From Topomyia yanbarensis (lineage: Eukaryota > Arthropoda > Insecta > Diptera > Culicidae), in assembly GCF_030247195.1 (NCBI RefSeq), contig NC_080672.1:391237037-391301036 (forward strand): DNA of 64,000 bases, written 5' to 3'. The position numbers were made by a program, and so were the translations under genes. Below the pieces are notes generated by a model. That model was not told the origin of the DNA. It made no database searches and saw nothing but the letters and a program-made list of their open reading frames with translations. Within the stretch, counting starts at the first letter, position 1. Every line of letters begins with the position of its first letter. Positions 12,623-25,164 of this stretch are shown here, piece by piece.

Positions 12623-13379
12623 GGGGCCATACACAAATGACGTAGCTTTTTTTCGGCGATTTTTGACCCCTCCCTCCCACCTCGTAGCATTTGGTCACAA
12701 AATTCTAACCTCCCCCTCGTAAATAACGTAGCATTCACCTACGCCCTCCCCCTCGTCCCGTGCAAAGCGGCCGGGGGATGAAAAAAATTACATATGTTTT
12801 TCAATTATTTGAAATACATGTTTGACTATCAACATTTTCATTAAAAAGGCAAATTGCGTTCAAAATAAGCCCATTCAATGACAAATATAGTGGTAATAAT
12901 TTTTTTAAATTTTATATGGCAAGGGGAGCATGAAGAGAAGTTCTCTCAGTTCACAATCCTGCAGCCGCCAATGATTCTAAGAAGCATACGTTCATCTTAA
13001 TTAAATTACTAAATTTTGTTTGGTTGAATCCGAAGTGAAAATTTAATTCAGCTACCAAACTAAGTCTGCTAGCTGGCAACATTAGCTAACCAATGTAGCA
13101 AGTTAAATCCGCATACAAAATCTTTTCGTATTTTTGCGAACTTGTAATTCCGCTAAACGTAAAATTTACCTCATGAAAAACCGCGTCAAAAGTAACTTGT
13201 TTAAATTTAAATCTCTTGGGAATGGAGGACCATTAAGTTGTTTTCTCTAAACAATGGGTTTTAAACTTAATGCTACGTCGCACAACTTCTGACCCTACCC
13301 TCCCCCTCGTCACACTTCGTCACAAATTTGGTATACCCTCCCTACCCCCCAAAATGCTACGTCATTTATGCATGGCCCC
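12623..13379. mobile_element. Miniature element with 3-bp TAA duplication (Harbinger-like), 757 bp
   Basis: Terminal repeats GGGGCCATACACAAATGACG and, inward from the right, GGGGCCATGCATAAATGACG. TAA at 12,620-12,622 and 13,380-13,382. Removing the element and one TAA restores 'CCTATAAACTTCCAAACGCG', which matches the corresponding part of the other ~440-bp units (for example ~13,818). The TWA-type 3-bp duplication fits PIF/Harbinger. No transposase is encoded; the interior is non-coding with C-rich stretches near both ends. Confidence 0.8.
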
Positions 13380-14898
13380 TAAACTTCCAAACGCGGTTTC
13401 AAACATTAACCCACTACTCGCGCGATCATGAAACGCTCACATCCGGTTGTCTTACCTCGGTCCTAGCAGTCTGTACTAATGCCTTCTGTTGAACTAATCA
13501 AAAAATGGAACCTCATATTAACTAAACAACACGATCCATGGTGACATGACCTGGAACTCCAGTGATATGGGGAAACGGACTCTGTTTTATCATCTGTACC
13601 GCACTCTAAAAATTAAGCACCAGGTTCACGGTCCGCGCGCGATCATTCAAGAATACATGCTAATGGTTATAAAATCGAAATTATACACGCGAAATCACAT
13701 ACACGTGACAGACACGTCAATATACAAATGCTTGAACCCTTCGCGACCATCCACGGCACCTACACCCCCGATCTCGTTAACATGATAACATCCCGGTGAT
13801 AAAGTGAATGTCTCAGCTCCTATAAATTTTCAAACGCGGACTCAAGCGTGAATCTAAAAATTCTTGCGCTCGCACGATCATGAATCGGTCACTTCCGGAA
13901 GTTTCTATTATTGGCATCAACAGACTATGTCCATGCCCTCAATTGGACCAATTAAAAAAAGAAAGCTCTCATATCCACTGGACAATACGTTCCGTGGCGA
14001 CATGACCGGGGACTCTAGTGATATGGGGTAACTTACTCCCTGTCAGAATGTGAATTGTACACCGAAAATTAACTATCAGAATGAGGGCCGCGTGACCATC
14101 CAAGAACGCACGCGAATATAGGAATGGCCATACGGTTACAAAATCCAGTTTTGTACACGCGAAGTCACATGCACGTGAGCACACGTGACAAAGACGTTAA
14201 CATGCGAACGCTTAAGCCCTTCGCGATTAACAGCGCACATTTACGCCCGCGATCGCGCAAACTTGATAACACACCAGTAATAAGGTGAAGGTTTAAGAAG
14301 TTTCAAACGCGAACCTACAAACGTCCGTTTTCGAGCGATCACGTCCGGAAACCATTACCCTCTGTTATAATAGTACATTCAGTAGGACCAATAAAAAATA
14401 AGCTCATATCCACTAGACAAATCGTTCCATGGCGACTTGACCGGAAACACTAGTGATATGGAAGATCTCACTTTCTTCCAGCATCTGAGCTGTGCACCAA
14501 AAATAAAGTATTAGGTCCGCGCGCGATCATCCAAGAACATACGCGAATATGCGAAAGGCACACGGTTATAAAATAGAATTTATACACTTGAAGTTACACG
14601 TTAGCACACGCGACATACAAATGAACACGCGATCGAACACGTTAACGTACAAATGCTCGAGTCCTTCGCGATGATACACGCAATTGCGAAGTCGCTACGC
14701 CCGCACATACCTGAACCGTACAATGAATATCACATTCAGAATCACGGCTCGCTGCAATTGGCCTTAAACAGTGTTTTAGTGGACGCCATTGCCTGTCTCG
14801 TCTGCAAATTGTAGTATGTGATTCTGACGGGGAGCCCTTCCGAGAACCTAGCTCTGCAGCTCCAGTAGAACAGCTCTCGAAAAAAGGAAGTTTTAAGT

Positions 14899-15020
14899 GT
14901 ACTTATCATGTAAATAAGGAGCTAAATAAATCTTAGAAACTAACTTATAAACTTTAAAGAGCACTATTCGTTGCAATTGGTGATAGCAACGATTTTTGTC
15001 GGAAATTGCTTATAATACTG
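14899..15020 (-). pseudogene. 3' end of the jockey-type element, cut off by family X copy B
   Basis: Read on the minus strand, 15,020-14,899 continues the ORF2 C-terminus from 17,115 across the family X insertion: the codons give a 'FRQKSL' type ending, a stop and then an AT-rich 3' untranslated region. One copy of the 16-bp target sequence (15,005-15,020) is included. The poly(A) end is not clearly preserved. Confidence 0.6.
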
Positions 15021-17098
15021 CCCTCTCGCAGGTTGATGGGATTGACGGTATTGTAAACATCATCAAGCCACAATATATTCAATAGAGTTATCTAAATATA
15101 AGGACCTTCGCTCTTTTTAGTTTTTATTTGCACCAAGTTCTACTACTAGAGGTTAATTAGTTCTCATGTTAATATTCCACCAAACATTATGACTACTGAG
15201 GATTTGATTTATATAAGAAGCCCGCTTCAAGATGTTGATTACAATACGCCTCGATAGTGGTGTGTCGGGGAGGCCGGGAGGGCTGATATGAGCCTTTTGT
15301 CTGTTCTATACCTTTCCTCTATTCACCAGCTCATAACCAACAATCAACCAGTAACAAATAGATAATTGAGAAAGGATGTGCTATGTGTGGTGATTGGCTA
15401 TTCAAGTATTAGTAGTGTTTGAAGTACTAATGTATGTCTCATGTGATGATCATAACTTCAGCTGTATCTTGTACCTATCTAATCTATTACGTCTCTCATA
15501 TATTGTCTTTTATTTCTTCTTTTCGAGTCCTATACTGCCATTCTACACCCGCCTTCAGTTGGGTCAACAAAGATGGTGATAGTGAACGTCTTAACACTCA
15601 CACATTCTCAAACGCGGTCTCAGCGGGAACGTACAAAAATGCCATCGTGCACGCGATTACGAATCGGTCATGTCCGAAAGTCTATCCTTGATCCTAGAAG
15701 CCTAGGTTCATGCCTTCAGCTGGACCATTTAAGAAAATACGCCCATACCTATTAGACAACACGTCTCATGGCGACATGACCGGGAACCCTATCGATATAA
15801 ACGATCCCACTCTCTGCCAGAATTCAAACCGCGCACTGAAAATTTAATATCAGACTCACGGTTCGCGCAACCATTCAAGAACATACGTTACAAAATCACG
15901 TCAGCGCACAAACGTTAGAGCCCCTCGCGATTTTCCAAGCAACATACGAACTCGCAAACATGATTACACCCCGGTGATAAGGTGAAAATCTCAGCACTCA
16001 TAAACTTACCAACACGATCTCAAGTGTCAACCTACAAACTCCCGCGCTCGCGCCATCATGAATCGGGATCGTCCGGAAGTATCTATCCTCGGTACAAACA
16101 ATCTAGGTCCTTGTTAATTATTAAAAAAATAATAAAATTGAAAAATAACTACCATATCCACTAGACAAAACGTTCCATGGCGACATGACCGGAAACTCTA
16201 GTGATATGGGGTAACTCTCTCCCTGTCAGAATGTGATCCGTACACCGAAAACTAAAGATCAGAATGACGAATATATGAATGGCCGCAGGGTTGCAAAATC
16301 GAATTTATACACGCGAAGTCACATACACGCGAGCACACGGGACAAACACGTTAACATACGAACGCTTAAGCCCTTCGCGATCATCTACGCACACCTATGC
16401 CTGCGATCGCGTAAACTTGATAACACTGCGGCAATTGTGTGAACGTTTTAGTACTTACGAAGTTACAAACGCGATCTCAAACGCCAACCCGCAAATGCGC
16501 GATCATGAATCGGTCACGTCCGGAAATCTTTAACCTTCATTCTAGCAATTTAGGTCTATACATTCAGTTGGACCAATCAAAAAAAAAAATAAAGCTCATA
16601 TCCACTAGACCACGCGTTCTACGACGACATGATTGGGAACTCTAATGATATGGAAGAACCCACTTCCTTCTGGAATCTGAACCGTACACAAAAAATTAAG
16701 TATCAGATTCACGGTCCGCGCGCGATTATTCTAGAACACACGCGAATATGCGAAAGGCACACGGTTATGAAATAGAATTTATGCACGCGAAGTTACACGT
16801 TAGCACACGCGACATACAAACGCACACGCGATCGAGCACATTAACGTACAAATGTTCGAGCCCTTCGCGATGATACACGCGATTCCGAGTCCCTACGCCC
16901 GCACATGCCTGAACCGTACAATGAATATTACATTCAGAATCACGGCCCGCTACAATTGGCCTATTGCAGTGTTTTATTGGGCGACATTGCCTGTCTCGTC
17001 TGCAAATTGTAGTATGTGATTCTGACGGGGAGCCCTTCCGAGAACCTAGCTCTACAGCTCCAGTAGGACAACTCTCGAAAAAAAAAAAAAAAAAAAAA
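15021..17098 (+). mobile_element. Family X retroposon, copy B, with A tail and 16-bp target duplication
   Basis: About 2.08 kb. Left module 15,021 to ~15,560 (GGTTGATGGGATTGACGG, CCTCGATAGTGGTG), an array of ~440-bp units from ~15,590 to 16,890 (GACATGACC landmarks at 15,774, 16,183 and 16,626), right module 16,895-17,078, then an A run ending at 17,099. ATTGCTTATAATACTG occurs immediately before (15,005-15,020) and directly after the A tail (17,099-17,114): an exact 16-bp target duplication. Together these show LINE-type target-primed insertion. No ORF of note, so it is non-autonomous. It interrupts the C-terminal coding region of a jockey-type ORF2. Confidence 0.85.
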
Positions 17099-17114
17099 AT
17101 TGCTTATAATACTG

Positions 17115-19430
17115 TTCGTCATAATTTCCAATGTTCCTATGTTTGCGACTCGTTTGTGCTAAACCAGGAAGGACGCTTCAAAATTATTTTCAGAATTTTG
17201 TACTGAATCCTTTGAATCGTTTTCTTCCTATGAGCATAACAACTTGCCCAAATTGGCACTCCATATATCATTGCCGGTCTAAATATTTGTTTATAAATTA
17301 ATAGTTTGTTCTTTAGACAGAGCTTAGAATTCTTGTTTATAAGAGGGTATCAACATATCATATATTTGTTGCATTTTGTTTCGATTCCTTCAATATGATC
17401 CTTAAAAGCAACCCAAGTATTTAACTTGATTTGACCACATTAAATTCAAACTATTAAATTAAATTGAAAATATTCAAGCTTCGTTACAATCAACCGCAGA
17501 TAATTCGAAGACTCCTACCTGTGGCAGAGATGCTAGTATCATCACATAAAAGTGACTTTTTACAGTCTGCGGGTAGATTTGGAAAATCAAAATTAAAAAT
17601 ATTATATAGGATTGGTGCGACGCTTGACCCTTGAGGGACGCCTGTTTTAACGGGTAGCTTAGAAGATTTACAATTCTAATAAGATACCCGTAGGGTACGG
17701 TTAGTAAAATAATTTTTAATTATCTTTGTTAGGTAAATTGGAAAATTGAAATCCCACATTTTGGCAATTAATCCTATGTGCTAAACATCGTCGAAAGCCT
17801 TTTAGATGTCTAGAAGAGCAACTCCAGTGGAATGACCCTCTGAAATATTTGCCTTTATCATGTTAGTTACTCTCACAAGTTGATGAGTAGTTGAATGACC
17901 AATACCGAATCGAAACTGTTCGAGATGCAAAATAGAATTCTCATTGATATGTGACATCATCCTCGTTAGAATGATTTTTTCAAATAATTTACTATTAGAA
18001 GAGAGTAAACTAATTGGTCGCTAGCTACATGTTTCTGCTGATTTTTTATGTGGCTTCAGAATAGGAAAAACCTTGGCGTTTTTCCATTTTTCAGGGAAGT
18101 ATGCTAATTCAAAACATTTGTTGAATATTTTGACCATGTATCTTATAGTGATTTCGGGAAAGTTTTTAAGAATAATGTTAAATTCCATCATAACCTGTAG
18201 CTTTCATATTTTTTAACTTTTTCATGATGGATTTAATTTCGTCATAGTTTGTTTCAGCAATCTCGTCTAGAGACAATCCTTAATTTGAACCGTTTTCATA
18301 TTTTTGTAAGACTTCGTTTTCAATAGGACTCACAACGTTGAGATTAAAATTATGGACGCTCACAAACTGCTGAGTAAGTCTTCGAGCTTCTTCCTCGTTT
18401 ATAAAAAGTATGATGTCACCTTCCTTTAATGCTGGAATTGGTTTCTGAGGTTTCTTAAGAACCTTAGAAAGTTTTCAGAAAGGTTTAGAACATGGCTTGA
18501 TTTGCTCAACCTGTTTCGCGAAATTTTCATTTCTTAAGAATGGTAATGTATGCCTTATTTCTTTTTGTAGATCCTGATAGTTATATTTCACAGGAGGATC
18601 ACGAGAACGTTGGTATTGACGTCTGCGAACATTCTTCAAGCGAATCAGAAGCTGAAGATCGGCATTTTTCCAGGATCGGTGTTTATTAAGAATTTCTACT
18701 GATTTTTTGTAAGTTTTTGTAAAGAAGTTAATTTGCTCGCCAGTGCGCTGAAAAGGCAAATAGGCTGCAGCAATAAAAATGATTCCAAGATCGGTTTCAA
18801 CTTCGATATCGAAACTCTCCATCACCTTGATGTCAAGAGACGGTATGACGTAATGTTTGATCCTGCTATTAACCGCTATTGTGATTCCTCCGCCGAATTC
18901 AACAATTCGGTCGAATCGATGAATAACAAATTTAGAGTTACTTGTTAATTTAATATTTGGTTTTAAAAAAAATTTTGTCAAGACGACTATATGAATATTG
19001 TGTATCCTCAATAAATTTAAATTTTAAATGATTATTTAAAGTCATTATTGAACCTTAAATGCATTACAATTTTGTTAGCAAATTCCCACCCAGTTCGAAA
19101 GGCTTCAAACATGGATATAGAATTTAACATTGCTATCGTCAGCTGTAACATTGATTCTTGCAATAAATTCAATTTTTCTTCCGTTACGCTACCTCCATTG
19201 AAGCAAAGGAAGCGTTGTGTGCAAACGGTATTGGAAGCGTGGTAGCTGTTATTTTGGCCGTGTTGCGTGCCACTGAAGCATAAGATGACACACCATTGCA
19301 GGATGGTGTGACGGAGATAGAAGATCCTTGTATACGTTGGGAAGTTGCTTTTCTATTTTGAAGCGGATTAACACATTTAAATTTGTTTTCTAGAAGGGTA
19401 CCTGAAGAAGCAGGTAATTTTTTCTCTGTT
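17115..19430 (-). pseudogene. Jockey/Juan-like non-LTR retrotransposon remnant (ORF1 end, endonuclease, RT)
   Basis: Minus strand. About 19,390-19,030 encodes the end of ORF1 (FAHNASFA, then SMLQLTIAMLNS with frame damage). 19,011-18,475 is an open 178-codon frame with an APE-type endonuclease segment (GGGITIAVNSRIKHYV, FIAAAYLP) that jumps by deletion into the linker before RT (VRRRQYQRSRDPP). The RT region to ~17,220 is full of stops but still shows GHSTGVALLDI-stop-KAFDDV (~17,870-17,790) and, near the end, FRPAMIYGVPIWASC. These are typical of jockey-clade elements such as mosquito Juan. Not functional. It was the target for family X copy B. Confidence 0.85.
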
Positions 19431-19444
19431 TTGGTTAGTCAGTC

Positions 19445-19605
19445 AAATACTATGTTTTATGAACACGGACAATCGTCTCAATAACGGAATTCGGTCAAAT
19501 AACACCTTCGGACAATTTACTCATTCGGCGAATTGCGGCCAATTGGCCCTTTAGGTCAGATGACAATCGGGCAAATAGCATTCGGCCTAATGATCGTACA
19601 CCGAT
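19445..19605. repeat. Degenerate short-period minisatellite
   Basis: Loose tandem copies around ATTCGG / AATGAC / GGTCAAAT words with a spacing near 17 bp, of the same character as the array at 46,744-47,045. Too diverged to count units reliably. Confidence 0.45.
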
Positions 19606-21459
19606 ATGGTGACATTATTTAGCTCTAGGTTTGGGTGTAATGATCCTAAGCCAAATCCCGTACAGAATTTTGCTTTAGATTATGTCTTGTCTCAGAAATA
19701 GTAAAAGAAAATTTCCCCGCATGGCGATGAGTTTGGCTTTATAATATTTAAACTTTCTGTTTTTGAGCGCAACGAAAACTTAAATCGCGTGTCCCAATTT
19801 TCAACGGAAATAAACATGACAGACTCTGATCTCACCAACGGCTTCAAATTAATAGGATGATCATAGGAATAGGGCCTAAAATAGGATCATTACTCTAACG
19901 TCTTTAGGATACGGGCCTAAATTACCTGATATCGGATATGTATTCTAATGATAATTTTGAACAAACATCCTTCTAGTGCAAACAAATTTGCATTCCTTCC
20001 AAAGTCGTGGGTGTCGCCGTCGTTTGTTGTGACAGTTTCGCTTCTATCATTGCCGGTTACGCAATCCCTTTCGAAGATAAATATCCGATAACTCATGTGT
20101 CGGTCCTCGCCATGTCAAGCTCATTTGCATTTTTTCCTCTGCAAAACATACTCAGGGAAATTACCTCATTGTCAACACTGCGTTGCTTGGAGCTGTTGTT
20201 TGAATTTTTATTTATAGTTTGACTTTCGTCGCGTTTCGCTTCTTGTTGGCGCACGCACCGTTCAAGAATTGTGTCATCAATCTGTTAGGTTTTTCTTTCA
20301 CTCCGAATAGAAGTTCTTAGTAAACGAGTCCAGTTCAAAGAAATGAACCGATGTGAACGTTGTCATGGCCATGTCCAAGAAAAACCATTAATGCGGACAG
20401 CGCTGCATTCTTTGTATAATGTTCGGATCTCGTGCTGGTAAATATAGTGCAGTAGGAAATCGATTAATGGTATAGTTAATTGCATTGAATGACTGTAAAA
20501 TTAAAAAAAACGGCCCATCAGGCTGATAACCTCTTATTCTTCATACTGAACATTTATTCAATTTTCTTAGGACAGAAAAATGACAGTTTTGATTTATGGA
20601 TGCTTCGAAACCACGACTTCGCTGCCCATGGGCGATGACCTTGTGAACTACCCCGTTTATTTCATTTTATGATAATACTGACGAAGTATGATAATGATAA
20701 TAAATGCACTTAGTACCAAGCCCTGGAAAGCAGTTCTGGAATTGTTACTCATTCCGCGCACTACTCGTTCTACTCTAGGAACCTCCGCTCGCATCACCAT
20801 CCGACATTAATGGCGTCGTTTCGTTCGTCGTGATGATGATGATAGTTTCACCCCGAGCTTAGCCGTCGTTTTCACCATCTTGGGCATCTTTTAACGATCA
20901 GCAAGATCGGCCCCACTAGTTAACGGCTAGTCGTCGCAGCCGTGCGCGTTTGGTTGGCGAGACAGAGTGGGACGGCCGAGGGTGGTGGTTTTGAATATGC
21001 ATATCTGCACTTAAAATCAATTTCATCGCCGTCGTCGTCGTCGTCGCTGGATGCATTTTCTGTTTTCTTTCGCATTCTGTGCGCTTTACCCTTTACTAGC
21101 TACGGGCTGTACTTTGTATGATTGCGGTTCAATGGAAGGGACTTATTAAAAATGGTAATTTGTTCGTGGCAGAAAAAGAGACACGAGTAGCGCGCGTACC
21201 GTTACGTGATGGTGGCGATCCGCAGAACTTGTAGGGATCAGTGACTCAAGAAAAGTACCGAGATTGCATGCAAAGAGGCTTTGTTTTCGTCTTACCGAAC
21301 ATTCGATGTTCAATTCAATGTTAATAACAATGCACAATGATCCAGAATGCAAATTTGGCAGCAATTTCGAAAATGTACTAAAATTAAATAAACCTAATTT
21401 TAATAAGTCTTTGAAAAAGTTTTCGTAGTTTGTGAGCCACTTCTGTTTGTTAAAACAAT
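19606..21459. other. No gene recognised; GC-rich patch near 20,750-21,110
   Basis: Mostly unique sequence. About 20,750-21,110 is richer in G+C, with a run of GTC triplets (~21,029-21,045) and CpG-containing words. That is unlike the AT-rich neighbours and could be a regulatory island, but I see no recognisable exon or promoter. Confidence 0.4.
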
Positions 21460-21845
21460 AGTTATACCAAGATCAAAAAATTTACTTTTTAATCATTCTA
21501 GCTAAAGCCAAACGGTCTTCAGCGAAGTTGTAGAACGAGAAATTTTCGTAAAGTTCGCAGAAGACATGTATGCTTTATCTGTCATACTTTTACAATAAAT
21601 TTAAAATCAAAGGTTAGGGTGGTTCTTAGCGTTTCTTAGAAAAACAGTTTTATTTGAATAACTTTTGCGGTATTGATTTAAAACTGAAGTAGTCTTCAGA
21701 CAACTTTAAGATTGTTTTAAAGCGAATAATTTGTTTCATGGCACCACATATCTAACTATTATCGTTGAAAATTTATGAGCACTTTTTCGCCAAAAAATGG
21801 GATATCACTCATTGGGGTAAACAAAAGAGAATTCTGTTTCAATTA
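21460..21845. repeat. Partial copy related to the 24,204-25,036 element
   Basis: Shares ACTTTTTAAT, ATAACTTTTGCGGT and AGGGTGGTTC landmarks with 24,204-25,036. It is interrupted at 21,845 by the insertion of the CCGTAAAC-family element. Exact borders are uncertain. Confidence 0.45.
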
Positions 21846-23825
21846 CCGTAAACCGGGGTGACATTGATCACTTTTGGAAGTAATCATTACATATGTTAAG
21901 ACGCATTTTTTTTTCAAGTTTAACATTTTTAAACCATGTACTGATGTATGGTGAAGAAGATTGGATGGTTTACCTGAAATTGTTCGCTTATAACTGTTTG
22001 TCCAAAAATGATTTCAATTTGAAGTTTGCTTTCGTATTTCGCGGTGACTTTGATAACCTGCATGTTCACCCACATTAAATTTTTGAAGTCAATATTTTTC
22101 ATTCAAATGTTTATTTCGACTAATCCTGAAAAGATTCAATCATTAAATATTAAAAATAGATGTTAATTGGTATTGTATAAAGTATTTCAATCTACTGTAA
22201 AATTCGAGTGACCAGAATTCGTATAATTCCAGCCTAACTAGAATAAAATAATCTGAAAGCATTTTTAACTGCTACACTTGCTTTATTTCAGTAGTTGCAC
22301 AATTTTTTGTGAGTTTTTGTAAGTCTCCTTTTCGGAAGTTAATTTGCTCGCCAGTGCACTGAAAAGTCAAATAGGCTGCATCAATAAAAATGATTCCAAG
22401 ATCGGTTTCAACTGCGATACCCAAACTCTCGATCACATTGATGTCAAGAGGCGGTATGACGCAATGTTTGATCCTGCGATTAACCGCTATTGCGATTCCT
22501 CCGCTGAATCCAACAATTCGGTCAAATCAATGAATAACAAATTTAGACTTACTCTTCAATTTAATATTTGGGTTTTAAAAAGTTTTGGTCGCGACGGCTG
22601 TAGGGGTGTATCCTCAAAAAATTTAAATGATTATACATTATTGAACCCTAATTTCATTACAATGGATATCGAATTTAGCATTGCTATCATCAGCTGTAAC
22701 ATTGATTCTTGCGAGAAATTCAATTTTTCTTCCGTTACGCTAACGCTACCTAGATCCATTAAAGCAAAGGAAGCGTTGTGTGCAAACGGTATCGGAGGCG
22801 TGGTAGCCGTTATTTTGGCCGTGTTACCTGCCACTGAAGTATAAGATGACACACCATTGCAGGATGGTGTGACGGAGATAGAAGATCCTTGTATAAGTTG
22901 AGAAGTTACTTTTCTATTTTGAAGCGGACTACCACATTTAAATTTGTTTTCTTGAAGTGTACCTGAAGAAGTAGGTAAATTACTTACATATGGTGAAGAA
23001 GATTGGATGGTTTTTCCTGAAATTGTTCGTTTATAACTGTTTGTCCAAAAATGATTTCAATTTCAAGTCTGCTTTCGTATTTCGGGGTGACTTTGATAAC
23101 CTGGATGTTCACCCACATTAAATTTTCGAAGTCAATATTTTTCATTCAAATGTTTATTTAGACTAATTCTGAAAAGATATTCAATTATTCAATATTGAAA
23201 ATAGATGTTAATTGGTATTGTACAAAGTATTTCAATCTACTGTAAAATTCGAGTGACCAGAATTCGTATAATTCGAGCCTAACTAGAATAAAATAATCTG
23301 AAAGCATTTTTAACTGCTACACTTGTTTTATTTCAGTAGTTTATCAATGTACAAAGAGTTTCATCCATTTTAACGCTTTGGAGTATTGAATACAAAAGAA
23401 ATGGTGCGAATTTTATCTGGAAATAATCTGAAATTATTGCCAACTAGTTTTACAGAATTTTTTTTTTAAATAAGCGAACTATTTAAAATAAATTTAGCGC
23501 ACCTCACTCTAAAGAAAAATTTAAACTCACTGAGAATTTATTACTCTAGTTAAAATCTATGATTTATTTGTTTTATTAAAAATAGACACTATACGAAGCT
23601 TCATAAAATGAGGTAAAGTAAAATTTCGGTTTTTGTGGATTTTTTACCCAAAAACCGAACTATATACTCCAAAAATATAGCAAATCAGTATTTTATAAGC
23701 TATAGAGCAAAACTCATTCCAAATTTTAAGGATTCAGTAGACTATTCGGGCCAAATAAGCAATCTACGAAAAAAGTTTGGAGTGATCATAGTCACCCCGA
23801 TAATCAAAGTCACCCCGTTTTACGG
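21846..23825. mobile_element. CCGTAAAC-family element, 1,980 bp, carrying a jockey fragment and an internal duplication
   Basis: Ends CCGTAAACCGGGGTGACATT (left) and CCGTAAAACGGGGTGACTTT (right, read inward), with TA at 21,844-21,845 and 23,826-23,827. It is twice the length of its relative at 10,933-11,858 for two reasons. 22,303-22,980 is a piece of the jockey-type element, and the flanking element sequence occurs twice: 21,945-22,300 and 22,990-23,345 both contain GGTGAAGAAGATTGGATGG and run to TTTATTTCAGTAGTT. No transposase frame. The order (element part, jockey piece, repeated element part, end) points to a recombination or template switch, not a simple insertion. Confidence 0.85.
22303..22980 (-). 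pseudogene. Captured jockey fragment (endonuclease N-terminus plus ORF1 C-terminus)
   Basis: Closely similar by eye to 18,700-19,425. On the minus strand it contains the C-terminal end of ORF1 (FAHNASFALMDL, EEKLNFSQESMLQLM) followed by the start of ORF2 with the endonuclease segment that includes the counterpart of GGGITIAVNSRI. Only these ~680 bp are present, and both ends join directly to sequence of the surrounding TA-flanked element. The open plus-strand frame over this stretch is the reverse shadow of the retrotransposon. Confidence 0.85.
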
Positions 23826-24203
23826 TACATATAAACTCATGATTCGAGTTTTAATTGAGCAAAAAATGCCGAACCCGATAGTTTTATAAATTTCACAAAA
23901 TTTATCTCAAAAAATCTTTTTATATCATAAGTACTTATATCTGTTGAAAAATAGAGGCTAGAGTTTTGATGTATTAGAAGAAAATGTTCGTCTTCTAAAA
24001 CTCTGAAAAACATCTGAAGATAGGTTAGAAAAAAAAATGAAACTGAAAAAAGCATATTAAAATTTTTGTTTTCTATGAATTGTTCCTTGGTAGAATAGTA
24101 GTTTATATTACTTTCACGGTGGTCAATATAAAAGATATAACTTCATTTTCGTGATAATATTTTGCACTTTACAGGACTTTTCTATTATTTTAAATAGTGG
24201 GTA

Positions 24204-25036
24204 GGGTGGTTCCAAATTTATTAAAATCAGTAAATTAACTTTTTAATGGTTCGAGATAGAGTTTTGCTGTCTTCCAGAAAATTGAAGAACATAAATTTTT
24301 TAAAAACTCGAAGACACTGGAACCTTATGTCTTGTACTTTTCATTTCATAGGAAAATTTCCAAAAAAAATCTTTAAACATGGTTTGCTATAAATAACTTT
24401 TGCGGTTTTGAGTTCTCATTAAGACGACTTTAGAAATACTTTCAGATATTTTAAAGGAGAACAATTTGTCTGAATATACCGAACCTCTAGGTTCTTTCGT
24501 TAGAAAGTTATATGCACTTTTTAATAAAAACAAACTCTTTTTTGAGTAAATATTGCAAGATGTTAAAAAAATATAAAATATCGTATTTGCCATTTTTTAG
24601 TGATCTAAACTACAAAGCATGCCATTTCATATGACAGTAACGGTATTTAATGTTAAGTGCCCTAATCGAAGATAATGCCATTTGAGAAAGTTTTATTTTT
24701 TAAATAAAAGTTCTCGTAACTTTGAAACGAGAAAGTTTAGTAGGTGGTGTTTTAAAGCAAATTAGGCGCCCTAAAGTAATCTTCCAGTTGTCCAAAGAGT
24801 ACTTTAGTGTAAAATAAAAACTATAAAAGTTATAGAAATAAAAACGTTTTTTAAGAAACACCCTAAAGCTTGCATTTGTATTTCGCGTACAGTGGAAAGT
24901 ATAAAAGCTAGAGCTTGCATGTCTTAAGCAAATTTGTCTAAAATGTGTTGCTCTACAATTTCATCGAAGACAGCAAAGCTCTATTTCGAACTGGTAAAAA
25001 GTTCAATTTCAAATATTGCTAAAATTAGAACCACCC
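24204..25036. mobile_element. TA-flanked element with GGGTGGTTC ends, 833 bp
   Basis: Left end GGGTGGTTCCAAATTT; right end read inward GGGTGGTTCTAATTTT; TA on both sides (24,202-24,203 and 25,037-25,038). The terminal repeats are short (about 9 exact bp then partial). The interior is AT-rich and non-coding. A partial relative lies at 21,460-21,845. Confidence 0.6.
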
Positions 25037-25164
25037 TAGCATCTGTTTAAACCAAAAGGAGGGGTTTTGCAAAGTACAACAATTTTACCAAATATATTGT
25101 GAAGCTAAGTCATTTAATTTTAGCGAAAAGCTAAAATTCCTGCTAAATTCTTATTCTGGACCAC

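Larger units (their letters stand above)
10636..14886 (+). mobile_element. Family X retroposon, copy A (with two nested miniature elements)
   Basis: A large non-coding retroposon. The left module (10,636 to ~12,200; landmarks GGGTTTGACGGTATTGCAAA and CCTCGATAGTGG) matches copies at 15,021 and 44,133. It is followed from ~12,505 to ~14,735 by tandem units of ~440 bp (landmarks GCGATCATGAA, GGCGACATGACCGG, TAGTGATATGG, AACGCTCGAGCCC), and then a right module ending in CTCTCG and a short A run. Flanks GGAATCATTAAG (10,624-10,635) and GGAAGTTTTAAG (14,887-14,898) match at 9 of 12 positions and may be a decayed target duplication. Elements at 10,933-11,858 and 12,623-13,379 are later insertions. 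No protein is encoded. Confidence 0.7.

Noticed and set aside
22344..22844. 166-codon plus-strand frame at 22,344
   Set aside because: It is the antisense of the captured jockey fragment; the minus strand gives recognisable ORF1/endonuclease sequence.
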